Shown here: piece by piece, positions 7,841-16,233 of the stretch
How positions within the stretch are numbered: the stretch's first letter is position 1
How the letters are laid out: each line of letters starts with the position of its first letter
DNA from: CALINF01 sp039990395
GTDB taxonomy: Bacteria; Pseudomonadota; Gammaproteobacteria; Pseudomonadales; Halieaceae
Assembly (NCBI GenBank): GCA_039990395.1
Contig: JBDXFZ010000139.1
Location: 1 to 64,000 of the forward strand
Length of the DNA stretch: 64,000 nt
Reading direction: 5' to 3'
The notes under the pieces: generated by a model
What the model saw: only the letters and a program-made list of their open reading frames with translations
Told to the model about the DNA's origin: nothing
Databases searched by the model: none
Program-made: the position numbers and the translations under genes

Positions 7841-9883
7841 TCAGCAAGCAGCCTGAATGTCCACCGTACAGTCGTAGTAGCAAGCGCCGCCAGCCATGTC
7901 CGCTTTGTGCCCCGGTATCAATGCATTGATCGTTTGACCCGTCGCACTGCCTGCAAGCCAGGCGCCTTTGGGTACAAATACGGTACCGGTACGAACTTCG
8001 TCAGAAATCACAAGTGGCATGATAACTTCGCCCTGTTCATTGAAGAGTCGCACGTCTTCACCATCAGACAACGCCAGGCTTGCTGCGTCTGACGGGTGCA
8101 TTTCGCACACAATGTCGCTCTTGTGATCTGTGAGCCCCCCGAATGTCGAGTTGATACGGTGCTCCGATGCCGGACTCACAAGAATGAACTGCCGCGCCGA
8201 CTCAAGTTCCCGGTAGCGGGGTAGGCCGAGCCCGGCCTCTGCTTCCAGAGCGGCACTGTAAAGTTCGATCTTGCCACTGGGAGTGGCAGGGGCTAGTCCG
8301 CGCAAAACGCCAGAAGCGGTTGTCGCTGACATGTCTGCCGCCGCATCGAGGGGGATAGTGCTTGCTCGCCGCCCATCCAGGCCGGGGGTGTTCGCATCCA
8401 CAGCCTGATCCATCAGCTGCTCGTCTGTTTCACCGAAGCAATCTTCTTCAAACCCGAAGCGGGCAGCGAGGCGGCGGAAAATTTCCGTGTTCGGCAAGGC
8501 TTGTCCAAGAGGCTCCAGCACAGGCGCACTGCGCTGTAAGTAATGATGACCATAGGCTTTGAAGAGATCGCCATACTCCAGGTGCGTGGCTGCCGGCAGG
8601 ATTACATCGGCACAGGCCATAGAGTCGGTCATGCTGACATCAGATCCTACGACAAACAGCTCTTCGTCGAGCAGCGCAGCACGCATATCATCCTGACGAG
8701 GATGTACTGCCACCGGGTTGTGATTATAGATAAACACCCCTTTGAGAGGTGTTTCTTTGCCGGGGTCAAGAATATGCCGAGGCAAGTCCAGGACGTTGAA
8801 CTCGCGGATATCCGCCGGCGCGAGATCGGGGCGTTCAAGCGCGTCGTAGTTGACCGGAAAAAAACTGGAGACATCGCAGACGCCTGCTCCTGGTACGCCA
8901 AAGTTTCCGGTGAGCGCTGGCAGCGAAAATAGCGCTCGCAATCCGGAACCACCGTTACGATTACGCTCGGGGGCTACGCCAACTGAGATTGCAGCAGGAG
9001 ACAGCTCCTGCCACCACTTGGCAAACAACCGGATATCATCCATCGTCAGGCCACAGATCGCCGCCGCGCGTTCCGGAGAATAGTTAGCCGCCTCTGTCAA
9101 AAACTGCTCGGCGCCGCTCACATGGCGCTCAATAAAAGCCTCGTCTAGTCCGCCATTACGCTCAAGCAAAGCAGCAATGGCGTAAGCAAGCACAACGTCT
9201 GTTCCCGGTATCACCGGCAGATGCAGATCGGCCTCACGGGCAATACGCGTGCGCTTAGGATCTACCACAACCAACTTAGCGCCTTGTTTTCGAGCATCTC
9301 GCAACAGCGTCGTCACATGCAAGTTGCAGGCTGTGATGTTGTTGCCCCACACAACAATCAAGCGAGAATGTTGCAGCTCGGTAAACGCAATACCGCCGAC
9401 ATCACCAAACACGCTGTCCCATGCGGCACCAGACACTCCCGCACAAAGAGGTGCGGAGTCCACGGCGCTCGCACCCAGTCGATTAAAGAAACGCTTATCC
9501 ATTGACCCGCCGGCCAACAACCCCATAGGGCCTCCGTAGCTCAGAGGTGCTATCGCCTGCGCGCCGTAATGCTCAATGATTACCTGAAAGCGCTCATGCA
9601 CCACGTCCAGGGCCTCATCCCACGATACGGGTCGGTACGCCCCGCCACCTTTGGGGCCGCTACGCAATAATGGCTGCGTAAGTCGCTGCTCCCCATGCAC
9701 CTGTTGTGGCAAGCCTTGTGCTACCTTCGCGCAGATTTTCCCTCGCGTGAACGGGTTGGCTTGACTACCTCGCACTTTCTGTACTTTGCCATCGACTACT
9801 TCAATAGACAGGCTGCAGGTGTCGGCGCAATCCAAAGGGCAGATACTGGGGTGGTGTGTAGCGGCTGATTCAATCGATGTCAT
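7841..9883 (-). CDS. Molybdopterin (bis-MGD) oxidoreductase with N-terminal [4Fe-4S] site
   Basis: 680 aa member of the DMSO reductase/formate dehydrogenase superfamily. Cysteines 15, 19, 23 and 51 form the C-x3-C-x3-C-x27-C cluster motif. C147 in APLCAGVSG sits where a molybdenum-ligand cysteine is expected. The molybdopterin-binding core (VVWGNNITACN, VVVDPKRTRIA) and the C-terminal dinucleotide-binding beta-barrel (about 565-680) are present. There is no Tat signal, so it is probably cytoplasmic. It is shorter than classical formate dehydrogenases and has no obvious electron-transfer subunit next to it, so its partner may be one of the flavoproteins or a soluble carrier. The start ATG 9883 has AGGAG about 11 bases upstream. 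Reaction not predictable. Confidence 0.88.
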   Translation of the reverse strand: MTSIESAATHHPSICPLDCADTCSLSIEVVDGKVQKVRGSQANPFTRGKICAKVAQGLPQQVHGEQRLTQPLLRSGPKGGGAYRPVSWDEALDVVHERFQVIIEHYGAQAIAPLSYGGPMGLLAGGSMDKRFFNRLGASAVDSAPLCAGVSGAAWDSVFGDVGGIAFTELQHSRLIVVWGNNITACNLHVTTLLRDARKQGAKLVVVDPKRTRIAREADLHLPVIPGTDVVLAYAIAALLERNGGLDEAFIERHVSGAEQFLTEAANYSPERAAAICGLTMDDIRLFAKWWQELSPAAISVGVAPERNRNGGSGLRALFSLPALTGNFGVPGAGVCDVSSFFPVNYDALERPDLAPADIREFNVLDLPRHILDPGKETPLKGVFIYNHNPVAVHPRQDDMRAALLDEELFVVGSDVSMTDSMACADVILPAATHLEYGDLFKAYGHHYLQRSAPVLEPLGQALPNTEIFRRLAARFGFEEDCFGETDEQLMDQAVDANTPGLDGRRASTIPLDAAADMSATTASGVLRGLAPATPSGKIELYSAALEAEAGLGLPRYRELESARQFILVSPASEHRINSTFGGLTDHKSDIVCEMHPSDAASLALSDGEDVRLFNEQGEVIMPLVISDEVRTGTVFVPKGAWLAGSATGQTINALIPGHKADMAGGACYYDCTVDIQAAC

Positions 9884-9918
9884 GGCAAAGTGACTCCTGA
9901 ATTTATCGTCAACCCTGT

Positions 9919-10857
9919 TCAGCCGGTTGCGATGCGACTGGCACGCATATAGAGAAACTGCAGTGCCAAGGTAGCAGCCGCCAGCGAGGTAATGTCTGCG
10001 TGATCATAAGCGGGAGATACTTCAACCACATCAAATCCAACAATATTCAGATCGGCAAGGCCCTGCAATATCCGCAGCGCTTTTGATGTCGTCAGCCCGC
10101 CAACCACCGGCGTACCAGTACCCGGCGCGTAAGCTGGGTCCAGCCCGTCGATATCAAACGTAAGGTATGTGGGGGTATTGCCAACGCGATTACGTATGCG
10201 CGCGACGATTTGCTCCACCGATAATTCATTCGCTGCATGCCCATCAATCACCTCAAAGGGATGATCGGGTTTGTCATAGTCAGTACGAATACCAACTTGA
10301 ATAGTTTTGTCGGCATCGATAAGACCTTCGCGTGGCGCATGGTAAAACATGCACCCATGATTGTACTTTTGCTCTTCTTCGTAAGAGTCGGTATGCGCAT
10401 CAAAATGAATCATCGCCATCGTGCCATGCGTGCGCGCGTGACCGCGCAACAAAGGCAACGTGACGAAGTGATCGCCTCCAAGGCTTATCAAGGTCTTACC
10501 GGACGCGGTAATCATCGCGGCATGCTCCTCGACCTTGTCCAGCATGTCCTCGCTATCACCCCAGAGAAAGTCGATGTCACCGTAATCGATCGCCTGAAGT
10601 CTGTCGGGTAACGCAAAGTCCCAAGGCCAGCGGTTTTCTTCCCAGCGTAAATTGGCACTGGCCTGGCGTATACCATTTGGACCCAGCCGGGTGCCAGACC
10701 GTCCGCTGGTACCCAGATCGTAAGGAACACCCATCACTGCCGCGCCAATCGAGTCGTCTGACAAATCTCGACTGATGGGAAGCCCCATGAAACTGAATAT
10801 ATTGGAGTACATGCCCCGGTCACTCAGCGGCGATGCGCCCTGCCCTTGTTGGCTCAT
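9919..10857 (-). CDS. Agmatinase/guanidino-hydrolase family (ureohydrolase)
   Basis: 312 aa binuclear-manganese hydrolase of the arginase/agmatinase family, which splits urea from guanidino compounds. Metal-site motifs are complete: GGDH at 127-130, DAHTD at 153-157 and DIDGLDP starting at D235. ATG 10857 is preferred over TTG 10884 because GAGGA lies about seven bases upstream. It sits between the molybdenum enzyme and a GS-like ligase on the same strand, so the likely substrate is agmatine or a related guanidino compound whose product (putrescine or an amino acid) is used by the neighbours. Many family members annotated as agmatinase act on guanidinobutyrate or guanidinopropionate, so specificity is open. 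Confidence 0.9.
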   Translation of the reverse strand: MSQQGQGASPLSDRGMYSNIFSFMGLPISRDLSDDSIGAAVMGVPYDLGTSGRSGTRLGPNGIRQASANLRWEENRWPWDFALPDRLQAIDYGDIDFLWGDSEDMLDKVEEHAAMITASGKTLISLGGDHFVTLPLLRGHARTHGTMAMIHFDAHTDSYEEEQKYNHGCMFYHAPREGLIDADKTIQVGIRTDYDKPDHPFEVIDGHAANELSVEQIVARIRNRVGNTPTYLTFDIDGLDPAYAPGTGTPVVGGLTTSKALRILQGLADLNIVGFDVVEVSPAYDHADITSLAAATLALQFLYMRASRIATG

Positions 10858-10896
10858 CAATCCGTCCTCAATTAGTCCTGCCAATAAAACCCGTCA

Positions 10897-12246
10897 CTAC
10901 AGACAGGCATCATACTCCAGCGGCGTCACCTGCCGATCGTATTCATCCATTTCCTGTTGCTTTAACAGGGTATACACACGCTGAAAATCACTACCAAAGT
11001 TATTTTCTATAAATGCTGACTCAGCGAAGCTGGCAAGCGCGTCCGGCCAGTAGCGCGGCAAACTGGCTGGCGCTTGGTCATAGGCATTCCCCGTTAAAGG
11101 CTCTGGCGCATTCAGCGTGTTTTCAATGCCATGCAGCATACCGGCTAGCAGCGCTGCGATCACCAGATGCGGATGTGCGTCTGCGCCCGGTACGCGGTGT
11201 TCAAGACGTGTCGCTACCGGAGCATCAGCGGGCACACGTACGGCCACGGTACGATTTTCGTAGCCCCAGGTGGGCGCCATTGGCGCATGCGTGCCGCGCT
11301 GAAAGCGCCGATAAGAATTCAGGTTGGGGGCAAAAAGCAACATGCTGTCGCGCATGCCGTGCAGACACCCTGCAATCGCCTGACGCAGCAAGTCTGTCCC
11401 TTTGCCGGTACCATCGTCGAATGCATTGTTACCGTCGCTATCGAGCACACTGCAGTGTAGGTGCATGCCATTACCTGCCAACTCTCCAAAAGGCTTGGCC
11501 ATAAAGCTGGCGATCAGGCCGTGGCGTTTCGCAACGCCCTTAATCGCCCGCTGCAGCATCAATGCCTGGTCTGCCGCAACCAGAGCATCAGCATTGTGGT
11601 ACAGGTTAATCTCATACTGGGAAGGGGCTCCCTCTTTGATGAGCGTATCGATGGGCAGATTCTGCGCCACACAGGCATCGCGTATTTCATGCATCAGTTG
11701 GGACATGTCGCTCATCGTATCGATGCAGTAGGTTTGACCGGTCGCCAGAGCGCCGCCCACGCGATCCGTCTGGGTATGAACCGGCCGACCCAGCGTGTCA
11801 TGCTCGTCCTTCAGCAGGTAGAACTCCATCTCGCTGGCAACCACGGGAGTGAGTCCCAATGCGGCGAAGCGATCGATGAGTCGCTGCAACAGAATGCGCG
11901 GATCGAGCACGCAAGGCTCACCCCCAACCTCGTGCAGGGAGATCATCACCTGCCCGGTGGGTCGCTGTGCCCAGGGTACCGTTGCCAGGGTTCGGATATC
12001 GGCCTGGCATAGACCATCACCGTCACCAGAATCGAATACCCAGGCTTCCACGTCGCGCCCCCACACATCGAAGGCCAACGAACTAATAGGCAACTTGAGT
12101 CCACCCGCGATGACTTTCTCGATTTTATCGCGCGTTACCCACTTGCCGCGCAAGCCGCCAGCAATGTCCGGCAGAATAATCTCAAATATCTCGATATTGG
12201 GATTGTCCTCGAGAAAGCGCTGCAAGCGCTCACTGGCATCGGACAT
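10897..12246 (-). CDS. Glutamine synthetase family protein (gamma-glutamylputrescine synthetase-like)
   Basis: 449 aa GS-superfamily ligase. Motifs: FEIILPDIAGGLRGKW at the N-terminus, SEMEFYLL near 139-146, PSQYEIN near 208-214, KPF 251-253 with G-M-H-L-H near 260-264, NSYRRF and RLEHR. It resembles PuuA, which makes gamma-glutamylputrescine from putrescine, glutamate and ATP. ATG 12246 is chosen because AAGGAAAT lies a few bases upstream; the ORF is open to 12285. It begins the minus-strand amine operon and faces the divergent aminotransferase gene across a 185-base promoter region. The partner enzymes PuuB, PuuC and PuuD are not in the window. Confidence 0.9.
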   Translation of the reverse strand: MSDASERLQRFLEDNPNIEIFEIILPDIAGGLRGKWVTRDKIEKVIAGGLKLPISSLAFDVWGRDVEAWVFDSGDGDGLCQADIRTLATVPWAQRPTGQVMISLHEVGGEPCVLDPRILLQRLIDRFAALGLTPVVASEMEFYLLKDEHDTLGRPVHTQTDRVGGALATGQTYCIDTMSDMSQLMHEIRDACVAQNLPIDTLIKEGAPSQYEINLYHNADALVAADQALMLQRAIKGVAKRHGLIASFMAKPFGELAGNGMHLHCSVLDSDGNNAFDDGTGKGTDLLRQAIAGCLHGMRDSMLLFAPNLNSYRRFQRGTHAPMAPTWGYENRTVAVRVPADAPVATRLEHRVPGADAHPHLVIAALLAGMLHGIENTLNAPEPLTGNAYDQAPASLPRYWPDALASFAESAFIENNFGSDFQRVYTLLKQQEMDEYDRQVTPLEYDACL

Positions 12247-12289
12247 AGTGATTTCCTTAACTATTGTTATATTTCCCAAGCCCAAAACA

Positions 12290-12379
12290 CCACTTTAGGG
12301 GTAATTCGCGCTCTCGGGGTCTGTGCCACACTATTAAACATTGCAGCACCACACTCGACCATACCACTTCGGGGTAGTT
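12290..12379. promoter_or_regulatory. Paired direct repeats in the divergent promoter between ligase and aminotransferase genes
   Basis: Two near-identical elements of the form CCACTT-(TA or C)-GGGGTA-(A or G)-TT begin at 12290 and 12364. They are 74 bases apart, close to seven helical turns, so they would lie on the same face of the DNA. A 7-base inverted repeat (ACACTCG at 12351-12357, CGAGTGT at 12385-12391) overlaps the second copy. The layout fits a regulator controlling both divergent transcripts, but no binding protein can be named from sequence. Confidence 0.4.
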
Positions 12380-12431
12380 AATCCCGAGTGTAGCCGCTTA
12401 GCACGGCTTTCACACATCAGAGGAACATGGC

Positions 12432-13802
12432 ATGAACAGTAAAGTTGACACCGCCGCCCTGCGCCAACTGGATCAGTCCCACCACCTGCATCCGTTCACA
12501 GATTTTCAAGATTACGCGAACCACGGCGGTCGTATTGTGAACAAGGCAGAGCACATCTACATCTACGACAGTGAAGGTCACAAAATGCTGGACGGCATGT
12601 CTGGTCTTTGGTGCTGCAACCTGGGCTACAGCCAGAAAACGATTATTGAGGCGGTAAACCAACAGATGCAGGAGTTGCCGTACTACAATAATTTCTTCAA
12701 TTGCTCCAATCAGCCTGCGGTGGAGCTAGCCAAGGCACTGGTTGATGTGACTCCTGCACAATTCAACCATGTGTTTTTTACCAACTCCGGATCAGAGGCC
12801 AACGATACAAACATCCGCTTGGTGCATCGCTACTACGACTTGCTGGGTAAACCGGACAAGAAGCAGATTATCAGTCGCAAAAATGCATACCATGGCAGCA
12901 CTATTGCGGCTGCGTCTCTGGGCGGAATGAGCGCGATGCACAAACAGGCACGCGGTCTGGACTATGTTCACCACATCAATCAGCCACACTGGTTTGAGGA
13001 AGGTGGCGATATGGATCCCAATGAGTTTGGTCTGAAGGTTGCCCGCGAGTTGGAAGCCATGATTGATCACGTCGGCGAAGGCAATGTAGCCGCATTCATT
13101 GCCGAACCTGTGCAAGGCGCGGGCGGCGTGATTATTCCGCCCGATACTTACTGGCCTGAAATACAACGTATCTGCGATGAACGCGATATCTTGTTGATTC
13201 TCGACGAAGTCATCTGTGGCTTTGGTCGCACTGGACGCTGGTTCGGCTGTGAAACTTACGACCTCAAGCCGGACTTGATGACATTCGCCAAAGCAATCAC
13301 CAACGGTTATATGCCACTCGGTGGCGTGATGGTGAGCGACAAGGTTACCGATGTGCTGATGTCAGGTGGTGGTGAATTCGCCCACGGACTTACATACTCA
13401 GGCCATCCCGCTTCCTGCGCAGCAGGACTGGAAACGCTGCGCATTCTCCGCGACGGCAGTATTATCGAGACCGCTGCGACCACTATTGGACCTCATCTAC
13501 AAACACGTCTGCGCGAATTTGAAGATCATCCGATCGTAGGCCAGGTGCGCGGTAAGGGTATGTTTGCTGCAGTGGAACTGGTACGCGACAAGACCAGCCG
13601 CGAGCGCCTCGAACCAGAGTCAGGCGGCGCTGTCTTTTGCCGTAATCGGGCAAACAGCAATGGCCTGATGGTGCGCCAGACCGGCGACGCCATGATTATG
13701 GCTCCACCGCTGGTATGCGACATGGGTGAAATCGATACCCTTGTCGACAAACTTGGCGCAGCGCTGGATGAGACCGCCGCGCACTACGGCATAAGTAGTT
13801 AA
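12432..13802 (+). CDS. Class III aminotransferase (putrescine/omega-amine:pyruvate type)
   Basis: 456 aa PLP enzyme. Typical landmarks: NHGGRIV near the N-terminus, GMSGLWCCNLGYS, NSGSEANDTNIRL, AYHGSTIAAASLGGM, LILDEVICGFGRTG and the Schiff-base lysine K287 in TFAKAITNGYMPLGG. This pattern is that of SpuC-like putrescine-pyruvate or beta-alanine/taurine-type omega transaminases. GAGGAAC precedes the ATG. It is transcribed away from the ligase/ureohydrolase operon and followed by a strong terminator and a permease gene, which supports a role in polyamine or amino-acid breakdown. Amino donor is inferred, not proven. Confidence 0.9.
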   Translation: MNSKVDTAALRQLDQSHHLHPFTDFQDYANHGGRIVNKAEHIYIYDSEGHKMLDGMSGLWCCNLGYSQKTIIEAVNQQMQELPYYNNFFNCSNQPAVELAKALVDVTPAQFNHVFFTNSGSEANDTNIRLVHRYYDLLGKPDKKQIISRKNAYHGSTIAAASLGGMSAMHKQARGLDYVHHINQPHWFEEGGDMDPNEFGLKVARELEAMIDHVGEGNVAAFIAEPVQGAGGVIIPPDTYWPEIQRICDERDILLILDEVICGFGRTGRWFGCETYDLKPDLMTFAKAITNGYMPLGGVMVSDKVTDVLMSGGGEFAHGLTYSGHPASCAAGLETLRILRDGSIIETAATTIGPHLQTRLREFEDHPIVGQVRGKGMFAAVELVRDKTSRERLEPESGGAVFCRNRANSNGLMVRQTGDAMIMAPPLVCDMGEIDTLVDKLGAALDETAAHYGISS

Positions 13803-13805
13803 TTA

Positions 13806-13832
13806 AAAGCCCGGCCCAGAGCCGGGCTTTTT
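13806..13832 (+). terminator. Rho-independent terminator after the aminotransferase gene
   Basis: Perfect 10-base stem (AAAGCCCGGC / GCCGGGCTTT) with a CCAGA loop, running into T residues. It lies three bases after the stop codon and before the permease gene, so the permease may need read-through or its own promoter. Confidence 0.9.
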
Positions 13833-13847
13833 CATGGATAAAAGTCT

Positions 13848-15218
13848 ATGAGTGAGACGATCGGCCACAATAAAACACTGCGGCAGCGCGATATGGTGCT
13901 GTTCACCGTATCCGCAATACTCCTATTAGACACACTCACCGCGGCTGCGTCCGTTGGCGCTCCCGCCGTTTTCTGGTGGCTCTTTCTCGGTATAATTTTT
14001 TTCATACCCTTTGCTATGATTTGCGCCGAGATGGGCTGCGCCTACCCTGAACAGGGCGGTATCTACGCATGGATTCGGGACGGCTTTGGTGGTCGCTGGG
14101 CTTCACGTGCAACCTGGTGCTACTGGGTTAACACCGCTGTTTGGATTCCCGCCATTTTTCTCCTGTTCGCAGGCGTCTTCAAACAAATGTTTTTCCCCGA
14201 CCTGTCCCTAGGGTGGCAGATTGCAATCGGTGTGGTGCTCACATGGCTGGCTGTGGCTGTTAATGTCATGACGCTGGACGTGGGCAAGTGGATTCCCAAT
14301 CTGGGCGCCATTTTAAAAGTGATTATCTTTGTCGCCATCATCGCGGGTGCTTACAGCTACATCGGATCCAATGGCATGGCAAATCCGTTAACACTGGAAA
14401 CCTTGAAGCCGGACTGGGGTAGCAGCCTGCAATACATCCCCGCCATAATCTACGGCATGCTGGGCTTTGAGCTGGTTAGTGCCGGCAGTGCAGAAATGAA
14501 GAACCCTGCGCGAGATGTACCACGAGCCATTTTCATCTCCGGCAGCATTATCATCGTGCTGTACCTGCTTGGCACCATTGCCGTACTCGCCGCCATTCCC
14601 GCGGGCGACATCAACCTGGTAGAAGGCCTCATGGATACGCTGCAGCTTTTCTTCGGCGAATCAGCCGCAGGCAGGGCTTTCGTCATGGTGCTGGGCATCG
14701 GGGCACTCTACACCTTTTTTTCCAATGGCGTGACCTGGGCGCTGGGATGTAACCGCGCCGCTGCTGAGGCAGCTATTGAAGGCGAGTTGCCGAAAATATT
14801 TGCGGTAGAAAGTAAAAGTCTGGGCACGCCAGTTGGCGCGGCCGTTTTAATGGGGCTGGTCAGCACCGTCGTGCTGGTTTTGTATGGAATGCTTGCAGGC
14901 TCCAATGAAGACCTGTTCTGGTCTCTGTTTGCGTTCTCTGCTGTTATCTTCCTACTGCCCTATCAGGGCATGCTACTCACCTTCATTCGCATGCGCATCC
15001 GGGACCCAGACCATCACCGGCCCTATGCGGTACCCGGCGGGTTGGTTACAGCCAAACTATCTGCCTGGCTGTGTATGGCAGTGCTGGGGCTCTCTATCGT
15101 GTTATTCGTTTATACCCCTGGCAGCGGGTTGGAATGGCCCGTGCTAATAGGCGTGGTAGTCACTTTGATTATCGGAGAGGTGGTGATTCGGTTTGCGGAG
15201 AATCATCGCGCGCGATAG
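13848..15218 (+). CDS. APC-superfamily amino acid/polyamine permease
   Basis: 456 aa inner-membrane transporter with about 12 hydrophobic segments. The APC-family hallmark lies in TM1-2 (LTAAASVGAPAVFWW, then AEMGCAYPEQGGIYAWIRDGFGGRWA) and the conserved GMLGFELVSAGSAEMKNPARDVPRA lies between TM5 and TM6. The resemblance is to PuuP/YjeM/glutamate-GABA-type carriers. It is 45 bases downstream of the aminotransferase, on the same strand but beyond a terminator. Its position next to the amine-degrading genes makes it the likely importer of the pathway substrate (inference). No strong ribosome site is visible before ATG 13848. Confidence 0.88.
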   Translation: MSETIGHNKTLRQRDMVLFTVSAILLLDTLTAAASVGAPAVFWWLFLGIIFFIPFAMICAEMGCAYPEQGGIYAWIRDGFGGRWASRATWCYWVNTAVWIPAIFLLFAGVFKQMFFPDLSLGWQIAIGVVLTWLAVAVNVMTLDVGKWIPNLGAILKVIIFVAIIAGAYSYIGSNGMANPLTLETLKPDWGSSLQYIPAIIYGMLGFELVSAGSAEMKNPARDVPRAIFISGSIIIVLYLLGTIAVLAAIPAGDINLVEGLMDTLQLFFGESAAGRAFVMVLGIGALYTFFSNGVTWALGCNRAAAEAAIEGELPKIFAVESKSLGTPVGAAVLMGLVSTVVLVLYGMLAGSNEDLFWSLFAFSAVIFLLPYQGMLLTFIRMRIRDPDHHRPYAVPGGLVTAKLSAWLCMAVLGLSIVLFVYTPGSGLEWPVLIGVVVTLIIGEVVIRFAENHRAR

Positions 15219-15280
15219 CGAACAATCCCGCGCTTGTCGGCGTACACTAAGGCTCCACATCCTTCGCATGGGGTCAAAGT

Positions 15281-15595
15281 ATGCAACACCAGGTTTCCGG
15301 TCACTACGCCGTCATATTCACCGCACGAATCCGCAATCTGGATGACGCATACCTCACAACGGCAACCCGTATGCGCGAATTGGCCATGTCCGAGTTCGGG
15401 TGTTACAAATTTAACGCTGCCTGCGAAGGCGATACCGAGATCGCCATATCCTACTGGAGTTCACTGGAACAAATCCGCGCATGGCGCAACCACCCTGAGC
15501 ACAAGATCGCACAGAAACAGGGGCAGGATGTCTGGTATGCAGGCTATAGCGTAGAAATCACACGCATAGATCGCGCTTATTCTTCCAGCGAGTAA
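15281..15595 (+). CDS. ABM-fold (antibiotic biosynthesis monooxygenase) small protein
   Basis: 104 aa single-domain dimeric alpha+beta-barrel type protein. The segment order (YAVIFTARIRNLDDAYLTTATRMRELA, then ISYWSSLEQIRAWRNHPEHK) matches YgiN/HmoA-like ABM domains, including the conserved W-x-S-x-E-x-I-x-x-W-R-x-H helix. A GGGG-containing site precedes ATG 15281. Family members include heme-degrading and quinol monooxygenases, but many have no known reaction, and this one lacks a telling active-site feature that I can identify. It lies alone between the permease and the DUF2878 gene. Confidence 0.8.
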   Translation: MQHQVSGHYAVIFTARIRNLDDAYLTTATRMRELAMSEFGCYKFNAACEGDTEIAISYWSSLEQIRAWRNHPEHKIAQKQGQDVWYAGYSVEITRIDRAYSSSE

Positions 15596-15678
15596 GCTCG
15601 GCTTAGCATCAATCCACTGCGCGCAAGTCGCCGTATATTGACTACTTAAAGATCACTTGATGAACACAGGTAGACTCC

Positions 15679-16230
15679 ATGCTGACGCACAGCGAGCACG
15701 CGATGACTGAGCCGCGCTTTTACCGCCCGGCTTTCACACAGACCGTCTGGTTTAACGCCATCTGGTTCCAAAGCGTATGGTTCTGCGCCGTGCTGGGTAG
15801 AGACAACCTCCTCGCCGTGACTGTGGCGTTACTTGTCGCACATCTGCTCTTGTGCCGCTCGCTGGACAAAGAGTTGCTTCAGCTTTCTACCATCGCTTTT
15901 GTTGGCATCGCTGTCGATGCAACCTTGAGCGCAACTGGCGTGTACCAGTTTGAAGGCAACGTGCTCGCACCATTATGGCTATGTGCCCTTTGGGTTGGCT
16001 TTGCCACCACGCTCAACCGCAGTCTGGCGTTTTTCGGCAGGCATCCCGCGATAACTGTAGCGGTGGGCGCTATCGGTTTGCCGCTGAACTATTGGGCGGG
16101 CGAGCGACTGGGGGCCGTTGACTTCGGCTACGACCTCTTCCCTACGCTACTGATACTTGCAGCCGTGTGGTCGATCATCTTCCCATTAATGTTCCGTATC
16201 ACCGCAGCACTAGACGCGCAGGAGCAATGA
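15679..16230 (+). CDS. DUF2878 family inner-membrane protein
   Basis: 183 aa, five to six hydrophobic segments, with the family pattern of aromatic N-terminus (WFNAIWFQSVWFCAVLG), DKELLQLSTIAFVGIAVDA and LAPLWLCALWVGFATTLNRSLAFF. DUF2878 proteins are widespread in Gammaproteobacteria and usually sit beside chalcone-isomerase-like and lipid-modifying genes; their function is unknown. ATG 15679 has AGG eight bases upstream and is kept over ATG 15703. Its stop is only three bases before the start of the chalcone-isomerase-like gene, so the two form a transcription unit. Confidence 0.85.
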   Translation: MLTHSEHAMTEPRFYRPAFTQTVWFNAIWFQSVWFCAVLGRDNLLAVTVALLVAHLLLCRSLDKELLQLSTIAFVGIAVDATLSATGVYQFEGNVLAPLWLCALWVGFATTLNRSLAFFGRHPAITVAVGAIGLPLNYWAGERLGAVDFGYDLFPTLLILAAVWSIIFPLMFRITAALDAQEQ

Positions 16231-16233
16231 GTC

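Noticed and set aside
11461..12012. 183-residue ORF on the plus strand inside the minus-strand GS-like gene
   Set aside because: It is fully antisense to a protein with clear GS motifs and has no recognisable domain or ribosome site.
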